A stretch of DNA of 64,000 bases from Arthrobacter ruber (GCF_002954225.1 NZ_PPTH01000018.1:496001-560000), one strand, 5' to 3'; positions 41,854 to 51,192 are shown, counted from the first letter of the stretch. A program made the numbers and translations. Notes: generated by a model from the sequence alone, not told the origin.

Positions 41854-42676
41854 TCGCGGCGGCCCTCGCCGTCGCGGCCCGTGCGCCGTCGGCGACGACA
41901 CGCGTCAGGCCTCGCGCCTCGAAGGTCTCGATGGCCGCCTGGGTGGTGCCGTTGGGGCTCGTGACGGCCCGTCGGAGGCCTGCGGCGTCGGCGCCGTCCT
42001 CGGCGAGCATGAAGCCCGCTCCCGCGACGGTCTCCCGGGCGATGAGCGTGGAGAGATCGGCATCGAGGCCCAGCTCGACGCCGGCGGCGGCCATGGCCTC
42101 GGCCAGGTAGAACGCGTACGCAGGGCCGGAACCGCTGACGGCCGAGAGGGCGTCCACCTGGTCCTCGGGGATCTCGACGACCGTGCCTGCGGGCCGCAGG
42201 AGGTCACGGGCCTGCGCCATGAGCTCCGGGCCGGCGGCGGATCCGGCCGAGATGGACAGCACGCCCCTGCCCAGCCTCGAGGGCGTGTTGGGCATCGAGC
42301 GGATGACGGGCTGGCCCGCGGGCAGCGCGGCCTCGATCATGGCGATGGACACGGCGGCGGCGACGCTCACGACGACGGCGGACGGCTGCAGGCCCGGCGC
42401 GATCTCCCGGGCGAGCGGGACGATGCCCACGGGCTTCACGCCCAGCACGACGACGTCTGCCTCCCGCACCGCCGAGGTGTTCGCGGCGTCGTCGTCGGAC
42501 GTGGCGCGTGCGTCCACCCCGTACCGCTCCCTCAGTTCGGCGGCCCGTTCGCTCCGGCGCACGGTGGCGGTGACCTGCGCAGGGTCGAGACCGGCGGTCA
42601 GCAGCCCGGCGAGGATGGATTCGTTCATGGATCCGCACCCGAGGAAGGCGATGCGCTGTGTGGCGTGGAGGGTCAT
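41819..42676 (-). CDS. proC: Pyrroline-5-carboxylate reductase ProC
   Basis: A protein of 285 residues with the NAD(P) motif IAFLGCGSMNESILAGLL and the C-terminal signature SAVSGSGPAYAFYLAEAM plus TVAGAGFMLAE. It performs the last step of proline synthesis. ATG at 42676 was chosen; an in-frame ATG at 42718 is not conserved. CAGGAT lies 6 nt upstream, and AGGA within it could also serve as a distant ribosome-binding site. The 3' end overlaps the GT87 gene by 35 bp. Confidence 0.94.
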   Translation of the reverse strand: MTLHATQRIAFLGCGSMNESILAGLLTAGLDPAQVTATVRRSERAAELRERYGVDARATSDDDAANTSAVREADVVVLGVKPVGIVPLAREIAPGLQPSAVVVSVAAAVSIAMIEAALPAGQPVIRSMPNTPSRLGRGVLSISAGSAAGPELMAQARDLLRPAGTVVEIPEDQVDALSAVSGSGPAYAFYLAEAMAAAGVELGLDADLSTLIARETVAGAGFMLAEDGADAAGLRRAVTSPNGTTQAAIETFEARGLTRVVADGARAATARAAAITRELAEPSQS

Positions 42677-42682
42677 GGCTTC

Positions 42683-42688
42683 ATCCTG
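42683..42688 (-). promoter_or_regulatory. Possible leaderless -10 of proC
   Basis: Minus-strand CAGGAT ends 6 nt before the ATG. The same hexamer serves as -10 in the sugar operon promoter, but here it could equally be a ribosome-binding AGGA. Confidence 0.3.
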
Positions 42689-42804
42689 CCACGGGCACTT
42701 CCAGCCTTCTCCCAGCATCCTCGGTGTTGCCGCACAAGCAGGAGCCCTAGGGTTGAGAACACCTCATAAGGGTGCGAGTGAGGCCGGAATTCCTGATCCG
42801 GTCC

Positions 42805-42857
42805 GGCGCCGGTGGCACCAGATGATCCCCCCAACATCTGGACCGTCCACCGGCGCC
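42805..42857. repeat. Large inverted repeat between proC and the isomerase gene
   Basis: GGCGCCGGTGG (42805-42815) pairs perfectly with CCACCGGCGCC (42847-42857), and inside that CCAGATG (42818-42824) pairs with CATCTGG (42835-42841) around the loop ATCCCCCCAA. The two stems are separated by an internal loop of 2 and 5 nt. It lies in a 262-bp interval without a gene, downstream of the ppx-isomerase transcript, so a terminator is the simplest role. Confidence 0.7.
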
Positions 42858-42938
42858 ATCCCTGTCTGAGGGTGGTCCCGGGAGTCGGCCCCTGGTGCGC
42901 TGCTCGGGATACCGTCCGGGATCCGCGCCTCCCACGCC

Positions 42939-43739
42939 TCAGTGGCCCAGGTGCTCCCGCGCGAACCGCAGCGTCTGTGCGAGCCATTCCTCGCGCTCCC
43001 CTGCGGCGCGGGCGCGCCGTGTGCTGACCTCCACCGCGACGACGCCGTCCCACCCCGCCCCGGCGAGGTGGCCGAGGGCCTCGGCGCACCGCTGCTGCCC
43101 CTGCCCCGGCAGCAGGTGCTCGTCCTTGCCGTTGGGCGTCCCGTCCGTGAGGTGCACGTGGGCGAGCCTTCCCCCGAGGGCGCGGATCTCCTCGTAGGAG
43201 TCCATGCCGGCGATCGCCGCGTGGGAGAAGTCCCAGGTGATGCGCTCGTAGGGCTCCGGGATGGGGTTCCAGTGCGGCAGGTAGGCCTTCGCCTCACGAC
43301 CCCTGACCTTCCAGGGGTACATGTTCTCGACGGCGATCTCCACGCCGTACTCCGCCGCGACGCGCGCGATCCCCTCGGGGAACTCCTCGGCGTAGCCGGT
43401 CTGCCAGCGGAAGGGCGGGTGGGTGACCACGGTCCGGGCGCCCACTTCGGCGGCCATCGCCGCGGACAGCTCGATCTTCGTCCAGGCCTTGCCCCACACC
43501 TGCTGCGTCAGGAGCAGGGTCGGCGCGTGGATCGCGAAGATCGGCATGCCGTACCGCTCACTGAGGACGGCGAGCTGGTCGGGGTCCTGGCTCACCGAGT
43601 TGTTGGTGACCATGACCTCCACGCCGTCGTAGCCGAGGTCCTGCGCCAAGGCGAAGGCGTCGTGCACCGCCAGCGGGTAGACGGAGGCGCTGGACAGGGC
43701 CACGGGGATGGCGCGCGGAGCGCCGTCGGACTCGGCCAC
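42939..43739 (-). CDS. Sugar phosphate isomerase/epimerase family protein (TIM barrel)
   Basis: A protein of 266 residues of the xylose-isomerase-like TIM barrel family. Metal-binding residues lie in IAVENMYPW, ITWDFSHAAIAG, AHVHLTDGTPNGKDEH and VAVEVSTRRA. The substrate is unknown. GTG at 43739 was chosen because GGGAG (43746-43750) is 6 nt upstream, within the ppx tail; the gene starts 1 nt after the ppx stop. Ppx, this gene and proC lie close together as in mycobacteria (Rv0496, Rv0498, Rv0500 by recollection). Confidence 0.88.
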   Translation of the reverse strand: MAESDGAPRAIPVALSSASVYPLAVHDAFALAQDLGYDGVEVMVTNNSVSQDPDQLAVLSERYGMPIFAIHAPTLLLTQQVWGKAWTKIELSAAMAAEVGARTVVTHPPFRWQTGYAEEFPEGIARVAAEYGVEIAVENMYPWKVRGREAKAYLPHWNPIPEPYERITWDFSHAAIAGMDSYEEIRALGGRLAHVHLTDGTPNGKDEHLLPGQGQQRCAEALGHLAGAGWDGVVAVEVSTRRARAAGEREEWLAQTLRFAREHLGH

Positions 43740-43740
43740 G

Positions 43741-44754
43741 TCAGGCTCCCTGGGGCAGGGAGGTGCGCCGCAGCGAGTCGAGCTGGGCATGCCCCACCCC
43801 GGCGCCCTGCAGCGGCTCGTCCGCGTCGAACATCTTGGCGTCGAAGCGCCGCAGCAGCAGACCCTCGCGCAGCGCCCAGGGGCAGATGTCCATGGAGGGC
43901 ACGTTGAACAGTTCGAGTGCGCACTCGGCCACGAGAGCACCGGCGAGGACCTGCGGCGCCCGCAGCTCGGAGACGCCGTCGAGGTTCATGCGGTCCGCGG
44001 AGCTCATCGCGGCCAGCCGCTTGGTCCACAGGGAGAGGTCCTCGAGGCGCAGCTCACGTCGCACGAACGGCCCGGCGGCCGATGGTGCCGCCCCGGCGAT
44101 GCGCGCCAGGGACCGGAACGTCTTCGAGGTGCCCGCGACCAGATGCGGCTCCCCCAGGTGCGCGAACCGGGGCACTGCCTCGCGGAGCGTCGCCCTGATG
44201 TAGCGGCGCAGCTCCTTCACGCTCTTCGCCGACGGCGGGTCCTTGGTCAGCCAGTCACGCGTGAGCCTGCCGGCACCCAGCGGCACGGACAGCGCCACCT
44301 CCGGCAGTTCGTCGGTCCCCATCGCCATCTCGAAGGAGCCGCCCCCGATGTCCAGGTTCAGGATGGACTCCGCACCCCAGCCGTACCAGCGGCGGACGGC
44401 CTGGAAGGTCACCGCCGCCTCCTGGTCGCCCGAGAGCTCCTGGAGGTCCACGCCGGTCTCCTCCCGCACACGGGTGAGGACCTCACGGCCGTTGCCGGCC
44501 TCGCGGATCGCGGAGGTGCAGAAAGCGAGGAAGTCCTCGGCGTCGTGCCCCGCGGCGAACGCACGGGCCTCCCGGACGAAACCGACGAGCTCGTCCTGTC
44601 CCTCCCGTGAGATGCTGCCGTCCTCGTCGAGATAGGCCACCAGCTGCAGGGGCTTCTTATGGGACGCGAACGGCACCGGGCGGCCACCCGGGTGGGCATC
44701 CACCAGCAGCAGATGGACCGTGTTCGACCCGATGTCCAGTACACCTAACCGCAT
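43741..44754 (-). CDS. ppx: Ppx/GppA family exopolyphosphatase
   Basis: A protein of 337 residues with the ASKHA phosphatase fold. VLDIGSNTVHLLLVD forms the first phosphate loop and LNLDIGGGSFEMA the second. It corresponds to the short, two-domain actinobacterial type that hydrolyses short-chain polyphosphate or pppGpp. GGGAG precedes the ATG. It is followed within 1 nt by the isomerase gene and preceded, 60 bp away, by topA on the same strand. Confidence 0.92.
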   Translation of the reverse strand: MRLGVLDIGSNTVHLLLVDAHPGGRPVPFASHKKPLQLVAYLDEDGSISREGQDELVGFVREARAFAAGHDAEDFLAFCTSAIREAGNGREVLTRVREETGVDLQELSGDQEAAVTFQAVRRWYGWGAESILNLDIGGGSFEMAMGTDELPEVALSVPLGAGRLTRDWLTKDPPSAKSVKELRRYIRATLREAVPRFAHLGEPHLVAGTSKTFRSLARIAGAAPSAAGPFVRRELRLEDLSLWTKRLAAMSSADRMNLDGVSELRAPQVLAGALVAECALELFNVPSMDICPWALREGLLLRRFDAKMFDADEPLQGAGVGHAQLDSLRRTSLPQGA

Positions 44755-44814
44755 TGCTCCCGCGCTTCCAGCTCATCCCCCGCTTGTGTGTGTCTGTTCA
44801 TACCGCGCAACGGG

Positions 44815-47562
44815 CTACTTCCCTGCAGCGACCTTGCGCTTCGCGGGTGCCCGCCGGGTGGTCTTCTTCGGCGCCGGACCCTTGGCCCGCTTCTCGGCGA
44901 GCATGTCGATCGCCTGCTCGCGCGTCAGCTCCTCGATGGCCATCGAGCCGGGCACCGTGATGTTGGTGACACCGTCCGTGATGTAGGGCCCGAAACGGCC
45001 GTCCTTCACCACGATGGGCTTCTCGCTCACCGGGTCCTCGCCGAACTCGGCAAGCGGCGGCGTGACCGTCCGTCCGGCGCGCTGCTTGGGCTGCGCGTAG
45101 ATCTCCAGGGCCTGCTCGAGGGTGATCGTGAAGATCTCCTCCTCCGAGCCGATGGAGCGCGAGTCGCTGCCCTTCTTCAGGTAGGGCCCGAAGCGGCCGT
45201 TCTGCACCGTGATCTCCTTGCCGTCCTCGTCCGTGCCGAGCACGCGCGGGAGGTTCATGAGCCTCAGGGCGTCCTCGAGCGTGACGGTGTCCACCGACAT
45301 GGACTTGAAGAGCGAGCCCGTGCGCGGCTTGACCTTCGCGGGCTTCTTCGGCGGCTTGGGCTTGCCGTTCTTGTAGTACTCGACCGGCTGGTTGGCGAGA
45401 TCCTCCGCGGTGGGCTCCGGGATCAGCTCGATCACGTACGGCCCGTAGCGGCCGTCGCGGGCCACGATGGTACGCCCGGTCTCCGGGTCGGTCCCGAGCA
45501 CGCGCTCCTGCGAGGTGGGCGCCTCCATCAGCTCGAGGGCCTTCTCGACCGTCAGCTCGTCCGGCGCGAGGTCCTCGGGGACGTTGGCACGCTGCGGTTC
45601 GGTACCCTCGGGGGCATCCGCCGGCAGCGGCTTCTCGAGGTACGGGCCGAACTTGCCGACGCGCAGGGTAATGCCCTCCGCGATCTCCACGGAGTTGATG
45701 CTCCGCGCGTCGATCTCGCCGAGCTCGGCGACGATCGTGTGCAGGCCGGTGTCCTTGCGGTCGCCGTAGTAGAAGTGGTTGAGCCACTCCACCCGACCCG
45801 CCTCGCCACGGGAGATGCGGTCGAGGTCCTCCTCGAGCTCCGCCGTGAAGTCGTAGTCGACGTAGTCGTTGAAGTGCTCCTCGAGCAGGCGCACCACCGA
45901 GAACGCGATCCAGCTCGGCACGAGCGCCTGACCCCGGGAGCTGACGTAGCCGCGGTCCATGATCGTGGACATCGTCGCGGCGTAGGTGGAGGGGCGCCCG
46001 ATGCCGCGCTCGTCGAGCACCTTCACGAGCGACGCCTCGGTGTAGCGCGGGGGCGGCGAGGTCTCGTGGCCCACGGCCTCGATCGCCGTCGCGCCCAGCG
46101 CGTCGCCCTTGGCGACGTTGGGCAGGCGCGTGCCCTGGGCGTCGTCGTCCGTCCCGTCCTCGGTGCGGTCGGCGTCACGGCCCTCCTCGTAGGCGGCGAG
46201 GAAGCCGCGGAAGGTGATGACCGTGCCGGAGGCGGCGAACTCGGCATCGCGGCCGTCGGCGCTCCGGGCGCCCAGGCGCAGCGACGCCGTCGAACCCTTC
46301 GCATCCGCCATCTGGGAGGCGACGGTGCGCTTCCAGATCAGTTCGTACAGGCGGAACTCGTCGCCGCGCAGCGACTGCGCCACCTGGGCGGGGGTGCGGA
46401 AGGAGTCACCCGCGGGACGGATGGCCTCGTGGGCCTCCTGCGCGTTCTTGGCCTTGCCCTTGTAGACGCGGCGGGACTCCGGGACGTACTCGGGACCGTA
46501 CAGCTCCGACGCCTGGCGGCGCGCGGCGTTGATGGCCTGGTCCGAGAGCGCCGAGGAGTCGGTACGCATGTAGGTGATGTAGCCGTTCTCGTACAGGCGC
46601 TGCGCCACCTGCATGGTGACCTTGGAGCTGAAGCGCAGCTTGCGGGCCGCCTCCTGCTGCAGCGTCGAGGTGGTGAACGGGGCGGCGGGACGGCGCGTGT
46701 AGGGCTTGGTCTCGAGGGACCGGACCTCGAACGCGGCGCTCTCCAGGCCGGTGGCGAGCGAGCGCGCGGCGTCGCCGTCGAGCCGGACCACGTTGGCAGC
46801 CTTCAGCTCGCCACGGTCGGAGAAGTCCTTGCCGGAGGCGATGCGGCGGCCGTCGACGGCGACGAGCTTGGCCGGGAAGGCGCTGCCCTTGGAGGTGTCC
46901 TCGGGCGTGAAGGTGCCGGTGAGGTCCCAGTACGACGCCGCGCGGAACGCCATGCGCTCGCGTTCGCGCTCGACGACCAGGCGCGTGGCCACCGACTGCA
47001 CGCGGCCGGCGGACAGACCGCGGGCCACCTTGCGCCAGAGCACGGGCGAGATCTCGTAGCCGTAGAGGCGGTCGAGGATACGCCGGGTCTCCTGGGCGTC
47101 GACCATGGGGATGTCGACCTCGCGCAGCTCCCCGAGGGCGCGGGTGACGGCCTCCTTGGTGATCTCGCCGAAGGTCAGGCGGTACACGGGGACCTTCGGC
47201 TTCAGGACCTGCAGCAGGTGCCACGCGATGGCTTCGCCCTCGCGGTCGGCGTCGGTGGCGAGGTAGAGCTCGTCGGCGTCCTTCAGGGCCGCCTTGAGTT
47301 CCGCGACGGTCTTCCGCTTCTCCGGGGAAACGACGTAGTACGGCTCGAAATCCTTGTCCAGATCCACCGCGAACTTGCCCACGGAGGACTTCTTTAGCTC
47401 GGCGGGGAGATCGGAGGGCTGCGGGAGGTCGCGGATGTGCCCCATGGACGCCGCGACCTGGAAACCCTCGCCGAGATAGCCCGAGATGCTCTTGATCTTG
47501 CTGGGGGACTCAACGATGACGAGCTTCTTGCCGTGCTTCTTGTCCGTGGCCTTGGTCGGCAC
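44815..47562 (-). CDS. topA: DNA topoisomerase I
   Basis: A type IA topoisomerase of 915 residues. The Toprim domain opens with KLVIVESPSKIKS and has the metal-binding DADREGEAIAWH; the active-site tyrosine is Y331 in YITYMRTDS. Instead of zinc fingers the C terminus has four repeated domains of the kind GRYGPYV/GRFGPY, typical of actinobacteria, ending in a Lys/Arg-rich tail (KKTTRRAPAKRK) that helps strand passage. AGGAGAGA precedes the ATG. It relaxes negative supercoils. Confidence 0.97.
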   Translation of the reverse strand: MPTKATDKKHGKKLVIVESPSKIKSISGYLGEGFQVAASMGHIRDLPQPSDLPAELKKSSVGKFAVDLDKDFEPYYVVSPEKRKTVAELKAALKDADELYLATDADREGEAIAWHLLQVLKPKVPVYRLTFGEITKEAVTRALGELREVDIPMVDAQETRRILDRLYGYEISPVLWRKVARGLSAGRVQSVATRLVVERERERMAFRAASYWDLTGTFTPEDTSKGSAFPAKLVAVDGRRIASGKDFSDRGELKAANVVRLDGDAARSLATGLESAAFEVRSLETKPYTRRPAAPFTTSTLQQEAARKLRFSSKVTMQVAQRLYENGYITYMRTDSSALSDQAINAARRQASELYGPEYVPESRRVYKGKAKNAQEAHEAIRPAGDSFRTPAQVAQSLRGDEFRLYELIWKRTVASQMADAKGSTASLRLGARSADGRDAEFAASGTVITFRGFLAAYEEGRDADRTEDGTDDDAQGTRLPNVAKGDALGATAIEAVGHETSPPPRYTEASLVKVLDERGIGRPSTYAATMSTIMDRGYVSSRGQALVPSWIAFSVVRLLEEHFNDYVDYDFTAELEEDLDRISRGEAGRVEWLNHFYYGDRKDTGLHTIVAELGEIDARSINSVEIAEGITLRVGKFGPYLEKPLPADAPEGTEPQRANVPEDLAPDELTVEKALELMEAPTSQERVLGTDPETGRTIVARDGRYGPYVIELIPEPTAEDLANQPVEYYKNGKPKPPKKPAKVKPRTGSLFKSMSVDTVTLEDALRLMNLPRVLGTDEDGKEITVQNGRFGPYLKKGSDSRSIGSEEEIFTITLEQALEIYAQPKQRAGRTVTPPLAEFGEDPVSEKPIVVKDGRFGPYITDGVTNITVPGSMAIEELTREQAIDMLAEKRAKGPAPKKTTRRAPAKRKVAAGK

Positions 47563-47684
47563 TTCTCTCCTATATATACGGGGCGATGCCGCGGCAGGGT
47601 GGTGGGCATCCGGTCGGGATCCCTCTGCTGGGCCTCAACTCACAGTATGCGTCATGAGTACCTGCACAAGGGTAGCCGCTGGTT

Positions 47685-49481
47685 TCAGGGGACCGGAATC
47701 AGGAAGCCCTCGCGGATGAGCTGCTCGACATCGACCAGCAGTCCCGCCGTGAACGCCGCATCGGGCCGCTCCAGGAGCATCGCGAGGGCGCCTGCGATCT
47801 GACCGGCGGTGAGGTCGCCGTCGCACGCGGACACGAATCCGGCGAGCTCGGTGCTGAGCAGCGTTGTGCGCCGGAGGCCGGCGCCCTGCCGCAGCAGGAT
47901 CACGCCCGGGTGCTCCGCGCCGGGCCGCTGGTGCCGTTCCTCGGTGACGTCGTCGGCGACGAGCAGGAACGCGTCCGCGATACCGGTGCCCGATGCCGCC
48001 TGCTCCGTGTGGGCGGCGAGCCAGTCCCCGCGCCCAACGGCGGCCGCCAGGTGCGGACCCACGGGCTGTTCGATCTCGTGCGTGATCTCCTCGAGCGTCA
48101 CCCGCACGACGTCGCGCCGGTCCCGCGGGCGCCGCAGCCACACCGAGCCGAAACCGATGCCCTCGACGTCGCGCGCGGCGAAGTCCGCGAGATAGGCGGC
48201 GAAGCTCTCCAGGTAGGCATCCCGGTCCCGGTTCTCGGCGGCATCCCGCAGCCACGTCTCGGCGTACTGCACGGGTGTCAGCTGCTCGCGCTGGATGATC
48301 CAGGCGTCGACGCCGGGAGGCACGAAGCCGCGGATGCGGCGCTCCCACGCGGTGCCCTCGGTGATCTCCCAGTTGCCGAGCAGCTGCGCCACGCCGCCCG
48401 GCGCGAGGATCCCTGGGAGGTCCCGGATCAGGGTCGACACGACGGCGTCGCCGGCGAGGCCGCCGTCGCGGTAGGTGTACGACTCCGTCGGGTCGCCCGT
48501 GCGCGGGGTGATCACGAACGGCGGATTGGACACCACGAGCCCGAACCGCTCCCCCGCCACCGGCTCGAGCAGGCTCCCGAGGCGGAGGCTGACCCGCTCG
48601 CCGAGGTGCAGCGGGTCGAGATCCAGGGCCGGCGCGTTCAGCAGGAGGTTGAAGCGGGCGAAGGCCAGCGCGCGGTCGGAGACGTCGGTCAGGGTGACGT
48701 GGCGGGCGTGCGACAGGAGGTGGAAGGCCTGGATGCCGCTGCCGGTGCCGAGGTCCAGGGCCCGGTCCACCGGCGCCCTCATCACGGTCTGCGCCAGCGT
48801 CAGGGACGCGCCTCCGATCCCGAGGACGTGGTCGTGGCGCAGCGGACCCGGCCGCTGTTCGGACCCGAGGTCGCTGGCCACCCAGAGGTTGCCTCCGACG
48901 TCCGAGCCGTAGGGGCGCAGTTCGACGGTGGCGCGCCAGGGGTCCGGGGTTCCGCCGTGGTTCCGCCCGCCTGCCGGGGATTCCCGGGGAGCGTCACCGG
49001 GCGCGTCGGACGGCGCCGCGGCGGGATCGCCCGGCACCCGCTCGATGAGCCGGAGCTTCTCGAGTCCGGCGACGCCGATGCCCGGGAAGGCCGCCTGCAG
49101 ATCGTCCGTCGCCACGGTCTCGCCGAGGAGCCACAGCAGCACGGGGACGGCACGTGCTCCGGCTCCGCGTCCGGTCCCGCCGTTGCCGCCCTCGCTGCCG
49201 GTCTCGTCGTTGCCGGCCTCGCCGTAGGTCTCGTCGTTGCCGGCCTCGTCGTCGTGCCCGTCCTCGCTGAGGAGACGCCGACCCTCCAGCAGCGCGGGTG
49301 CCAGCTGCCCGCGGCCCAGCGCCGTGTACGCGGCGCTGCCGAGAAGCGCTTCGACGCCGTCGACCGTGTAGTCGAGCACCGTCAGATCCCCGGCGAGCGC
49401 CTCGAGCGCGGCCGGGTCGTCGCTGGAGGGCGCGGAGGGGACGTCGTCGTCGAACTCCCCGTACGCGGCGGTGACCGGCAT
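47685..49481 (-). CDS. Class I SAM-dependent methyltransferase (HemK/RlmG-like) with extra domains
   Basis: A protein of 598 residues. The N-terminal ~190 residues are a helical domain (DUF7059 type), the centre is a methyltransferase with ALDLGTGSGIQAFHLL and the catalytic VVSNPPFVI (NPPF as in HemK and N6-adenine methylases), and the C-terminal ~140 residues are a winged-helix-like domain. Target (rRNA, protein or small molecule) is unknown. Between residues ~73 and ~105 it carries an acidic low-complexity insert made of 9-residue repeats. Its ATG overlaps the trhO stop by one base. Confidence 0.87.
   Translation of the reverse strand: MPVTAAYGEFDDDVPSAPSSDDPAALEALAGDLTVLDYTVDGVEALLGSAAYTALGRGQLAPALLEGRRLLSEDGHDDEAGNDETYGEAGNDETGSEGGNGGTGRGAGARAVPVLLWLLGETVATDDLQAAFPGIGVAGLEKLRLIERVPGDPAAAPSDAPGDAPRESPAGGRNHGGTPDPWRATVELRPYGSDVGGNLWVASDLGSEQRPGPLRHDHVLGIGGASLTLAQTVMRAPVDRALDLGTGSGIQAFHLLSHARHVTLTDVSDRALAFARFNLLLNAPALDLDPLHLGERVSLRLGSLLEPVAGERFGLVVSNPPFVITPRTGDPTESYTYRDGGLAGDAVVSTLIRDLPGILAPGGVAQLLGNWEITEGTAWERRIRGFVPPGVDAWIIQREQLTPVQYAETWLRDAAENRDRDAYLESFAAYLADFAARDVEGIGFGSVWLRRPRDRRDVVRVTLEEITHEIEQPVGPHLAAAVGRGDWLAAHTEQAASGTGIADAFLLVADDVTEERHQRPGAEHPGVILLRQGAGLRRTTLLSTELAGFVSACDGDLTAGQIAGALAMLLERPDAAFTAGLLVDVEQLIREGFLIPVP
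49174..49248. repeat. 27-bp tandem repeats within the methyltransferase gene
   Basis: A 21-bp word is identical at 49201-49221 and 49228-49248, with a degenerate copy at 49174-49194, giving a 27-bp period. In the protein this reads EAGNDETYG, EAGNDETGS, EGGNGGTGR, so the frame is kept whatever the copy number. Confidence 0.85.
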
Positions 49482-50407
49482 CAGGCGGCGCCCGCTGCCG
49501 TCGCCTCGGCCTCGTCCGACTCGCACCCCTGCGGGCAGCGCAGCGTCACCGGATCGGCGGCACATCCGGCGCAGTACAGGGTCAGGTTGCGGCACGCGGG
49601 ATCCGAGCAGTTCTCGAAGGTGTTCGTGGGGGCCCCACACCTGACGCATCGTCCGAGGGTCACGGCGTCATCGCTGAACTCGAGGTGCATGCGCTTGTCG
49701 AACACGTAGAGGGACCCCTCCCAGAGCCCGCCGTCGCGGTACTTCTCGCCGTAGCGGACGATCCCGCCGTCGAGCTGGTAGACCTCCTGGAAACCGCGGT
49801 TGACCATGAGGCTGGAGAGCACCTCGCAGCGGATCCCGCCGGTGCAGTAGGTGACCACGGGCTTGTCCTTGAGGTCGTCGTACTTGCCCGAGTCGAGCTC
49901 GCGGACGAAGTCATGGGTGGTCCGCACGTCGGGCACCACGGCGCCCTTGAACCGCCCGATCTGCGCCTCGAAAGCGTTCCGGCCGTCGAAGAAGACCACC
50001 TCCTCCCCCGCTGCGCGCTTCGCGTCGACCAGGGCGTGCAGTTCCTCGGGCGCCAGATGCGTGCCACCGCCCACCACACCGTTCTCGTCGACCTCCAGTT
50101 CGCCGGGGGCGCCGAAGGAGACGATCTCGTCGCGGACCTTGACGCTCAGCCGCGGGAAGTCATCGGCTCCGCCGTCGGACCATTTGATCTCCATGCCCTT
50201 GAACGCCGGGTACTCACGCGTGGTCTTCACGTATTGCTTGACGGCGCCGATCTCGCCACCGACGGTGCCGTTGATGCCGTCCTTGGAGATGAGGATCCTC
50301 CCGCGTAGCCCCCACTTCTCGCAGAGGGCGCGCTGCCACAGCCGGATGGCCTCGGGATCGGGCAGCGGGGCAAAGGCGTAATAGAGCGCAATACGGTTCA
50401 TCGACAC
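49481..50407 (-). CDS. trhO: tRNA uridine(34) hydroxylase TrhO (rhodanese family)
   Basis: A protein of 308 residues. An N-terminal UPF0176 domain ([10 protein letters not shown]) precedes a rhodanese domain with active-site [11 protein letters not shown]; the C terminus has a Cys-rich zinc-like region ([20 protein letters not shown]). TrhO makes 5-hydroxyuridine at tRNA wobble position 34. The start is GTG at 50407, because TAGGCT lies 7 nt before it; an ATG at 50401 is 2 codons later. The methyltransferase follows with a 1-nt overlap. Confidence 0.92.
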   Translation of the reverse strand: MSMNRIALYYAFAPLPDPEAIRLWQRALCEKWGLRGRILISKDGINGTVGGEIGAVKQYVKTTREYPAFKGMEIKWSDGGADDFPRLSVKVRDEIVSFGAPGELEVDENGVVGGGTHLAPEELHALVDAKRAAGEEVVFFDGRNAFEAQIGRFKGAVVPDVRTTHDFVRELDSGKYDDLKDKPVVTYCTGGIRCEVLSSLMVNRGFQEVYQLDGGIVRYGEKYRDGGLWEGSLYVFDKRMHLEFSDDAVTLGRCVRCGAPTNTFENCSDPACRNLTLYCAGCAADPVTLRCPQGCESDEAEATAAGAA

Positions 50408-50414
50408 GGCTTAA

Positions 50415-50486
50415 AGCCTACTTCGCGTCTCAAAACCGTAACCCTCGCGGCCGCCTATGTGCATCGTCCCCGCCGAGAACTAGGGT
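50415..50486. promoter_or_regulatory. Divergent leaderless -10 pair, trhO / GNAT genes
   Basis: Minus-strand TAGGCT (50415-50420) ends 7 nt before the trhO GTG; plus-strand TAGGGT (50481-50486) ends 7 nt before the GNAT ATG. Confidence 0.55.
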
Positions 50487-50493
50487 GCAGCAC

Positions 50494-51144
50494 ATGGGCG
50501 CAGAAGCAGACAGGGAACTCCTCCGGACCTGGATCACCGGGTGGTCCGCATGCAGGGGCTACGAACCGCACGACGACGGCCGCACGACGTCCGTGCTCCT
50601 GACGGACCAGCAGAACCGGACGGAGCATTTCCTCTTCGAGCCCACCGACGAGCTGCTGCTCGACGTGGCATCGGAGCTCCGGCAGGATCCCCTGCGCGTG
50701 CTGACCGTCGTCACCAACCGGATGCAGGCCCTGATCGACGCCACCGCGCCGCTCGGCACGCGCGTGACCGACCGCCGGCAGTCCCTGATGCGCGTCGACA
50801 TGGACGGGCAGGACGTCGAGGACCCGCGGCCTCCCGGTGACGGCTTCGCCCTGGAACGCACCCGCGAGGGATCCTGCCGCCGCGTCACGGTCCATGCCGA
50901 CGGGGTCCTGGCGGCCCGGGGGTCCGTCTCCGTGGTGGACGAGTACGCGGTCTACGACCGCATCGTCACCGAGGAACGCTTCCGGCGCCGCGGGCTGGCC
51001 AGTTACGTCATGCGGGATCTCACCGCCGCGGTCATGGAGGACGATGTCACCTCCGGGCTGCTCATGGCCTCCGCCGACGGACGGGCGCTCTACGAATTCC
51101 TCGGCTGGCAGCACCTGGCCGACGTGTTCGTCATCAGAGGATAA
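50494..51144 (+). CDS. GNAT family N-acetyltransferase
   Basis: A protein of 216 residues. The acetyl-CoA-binding motif A is weakly seen at IVTEERFRRRGLASYVM, and the end of the domain at SADGRALYEFLGWQHLADVFV is typical of GNAT proteins. The N-terminal half is not recognisable. Substrate unknown. ATG at 50494 was taken because TAGGGT lies 7 nt upstream; an in-frame GTG at 50485 would overlap that hexamer. The helicase gene begins 48 bp after its stop. Confidence 0.8.
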   Translation: MGAEADRELLRTWITGWSACRGYEPHDDGRTTSVLLTDQQNRTEHFLFEPTDELLLDVASELRQDPLRVLTVVTNRMQALIDATAPLGTRVTDRRQSLMRVDMDGQDVEDPRPPGDGFALERTREGSCRRVTVHADGVLAARGSVSVVDEYAVYDRIVTEERFRRRGLASYVMRDLTAAVMEDDVTSGLLMASADGRALYEFLGWQHLADVFVIRG

Positions 51145-51180
51145 GCGCCGTTCCCGGGGTCCCCGGCCGGGCGCCGATGG

Positions 51181-51186
51181 GACAAT
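51181..51186 (+). promoter_or_regulatory. Leaderless -10 of the DUF1998 helicase gene
   Basis: GACAAT ends 6 nt before the GTG start at 51193; no Shine-Dalgarno sequence is present. The same hexamer precedes the polymerase-like gene at 59019. Confidence 0.5.
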
Positions 51187-51192
51187 TGCGGC

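Noticed and set aside
42677-42938. Coding frames in the interval between proC and the isomerase gene
   Set aside because: Frames of 60-180 codons exist on both strands but lack conserved motifs, start signals and each overlap the hairpin; the interval is better read as non-coding.
44788-47397. An 869-codon open frame antisense to topA
   Set aside because: The topA frame is full length with every motif; the antisense frame has no recognisable fold and no start signals.
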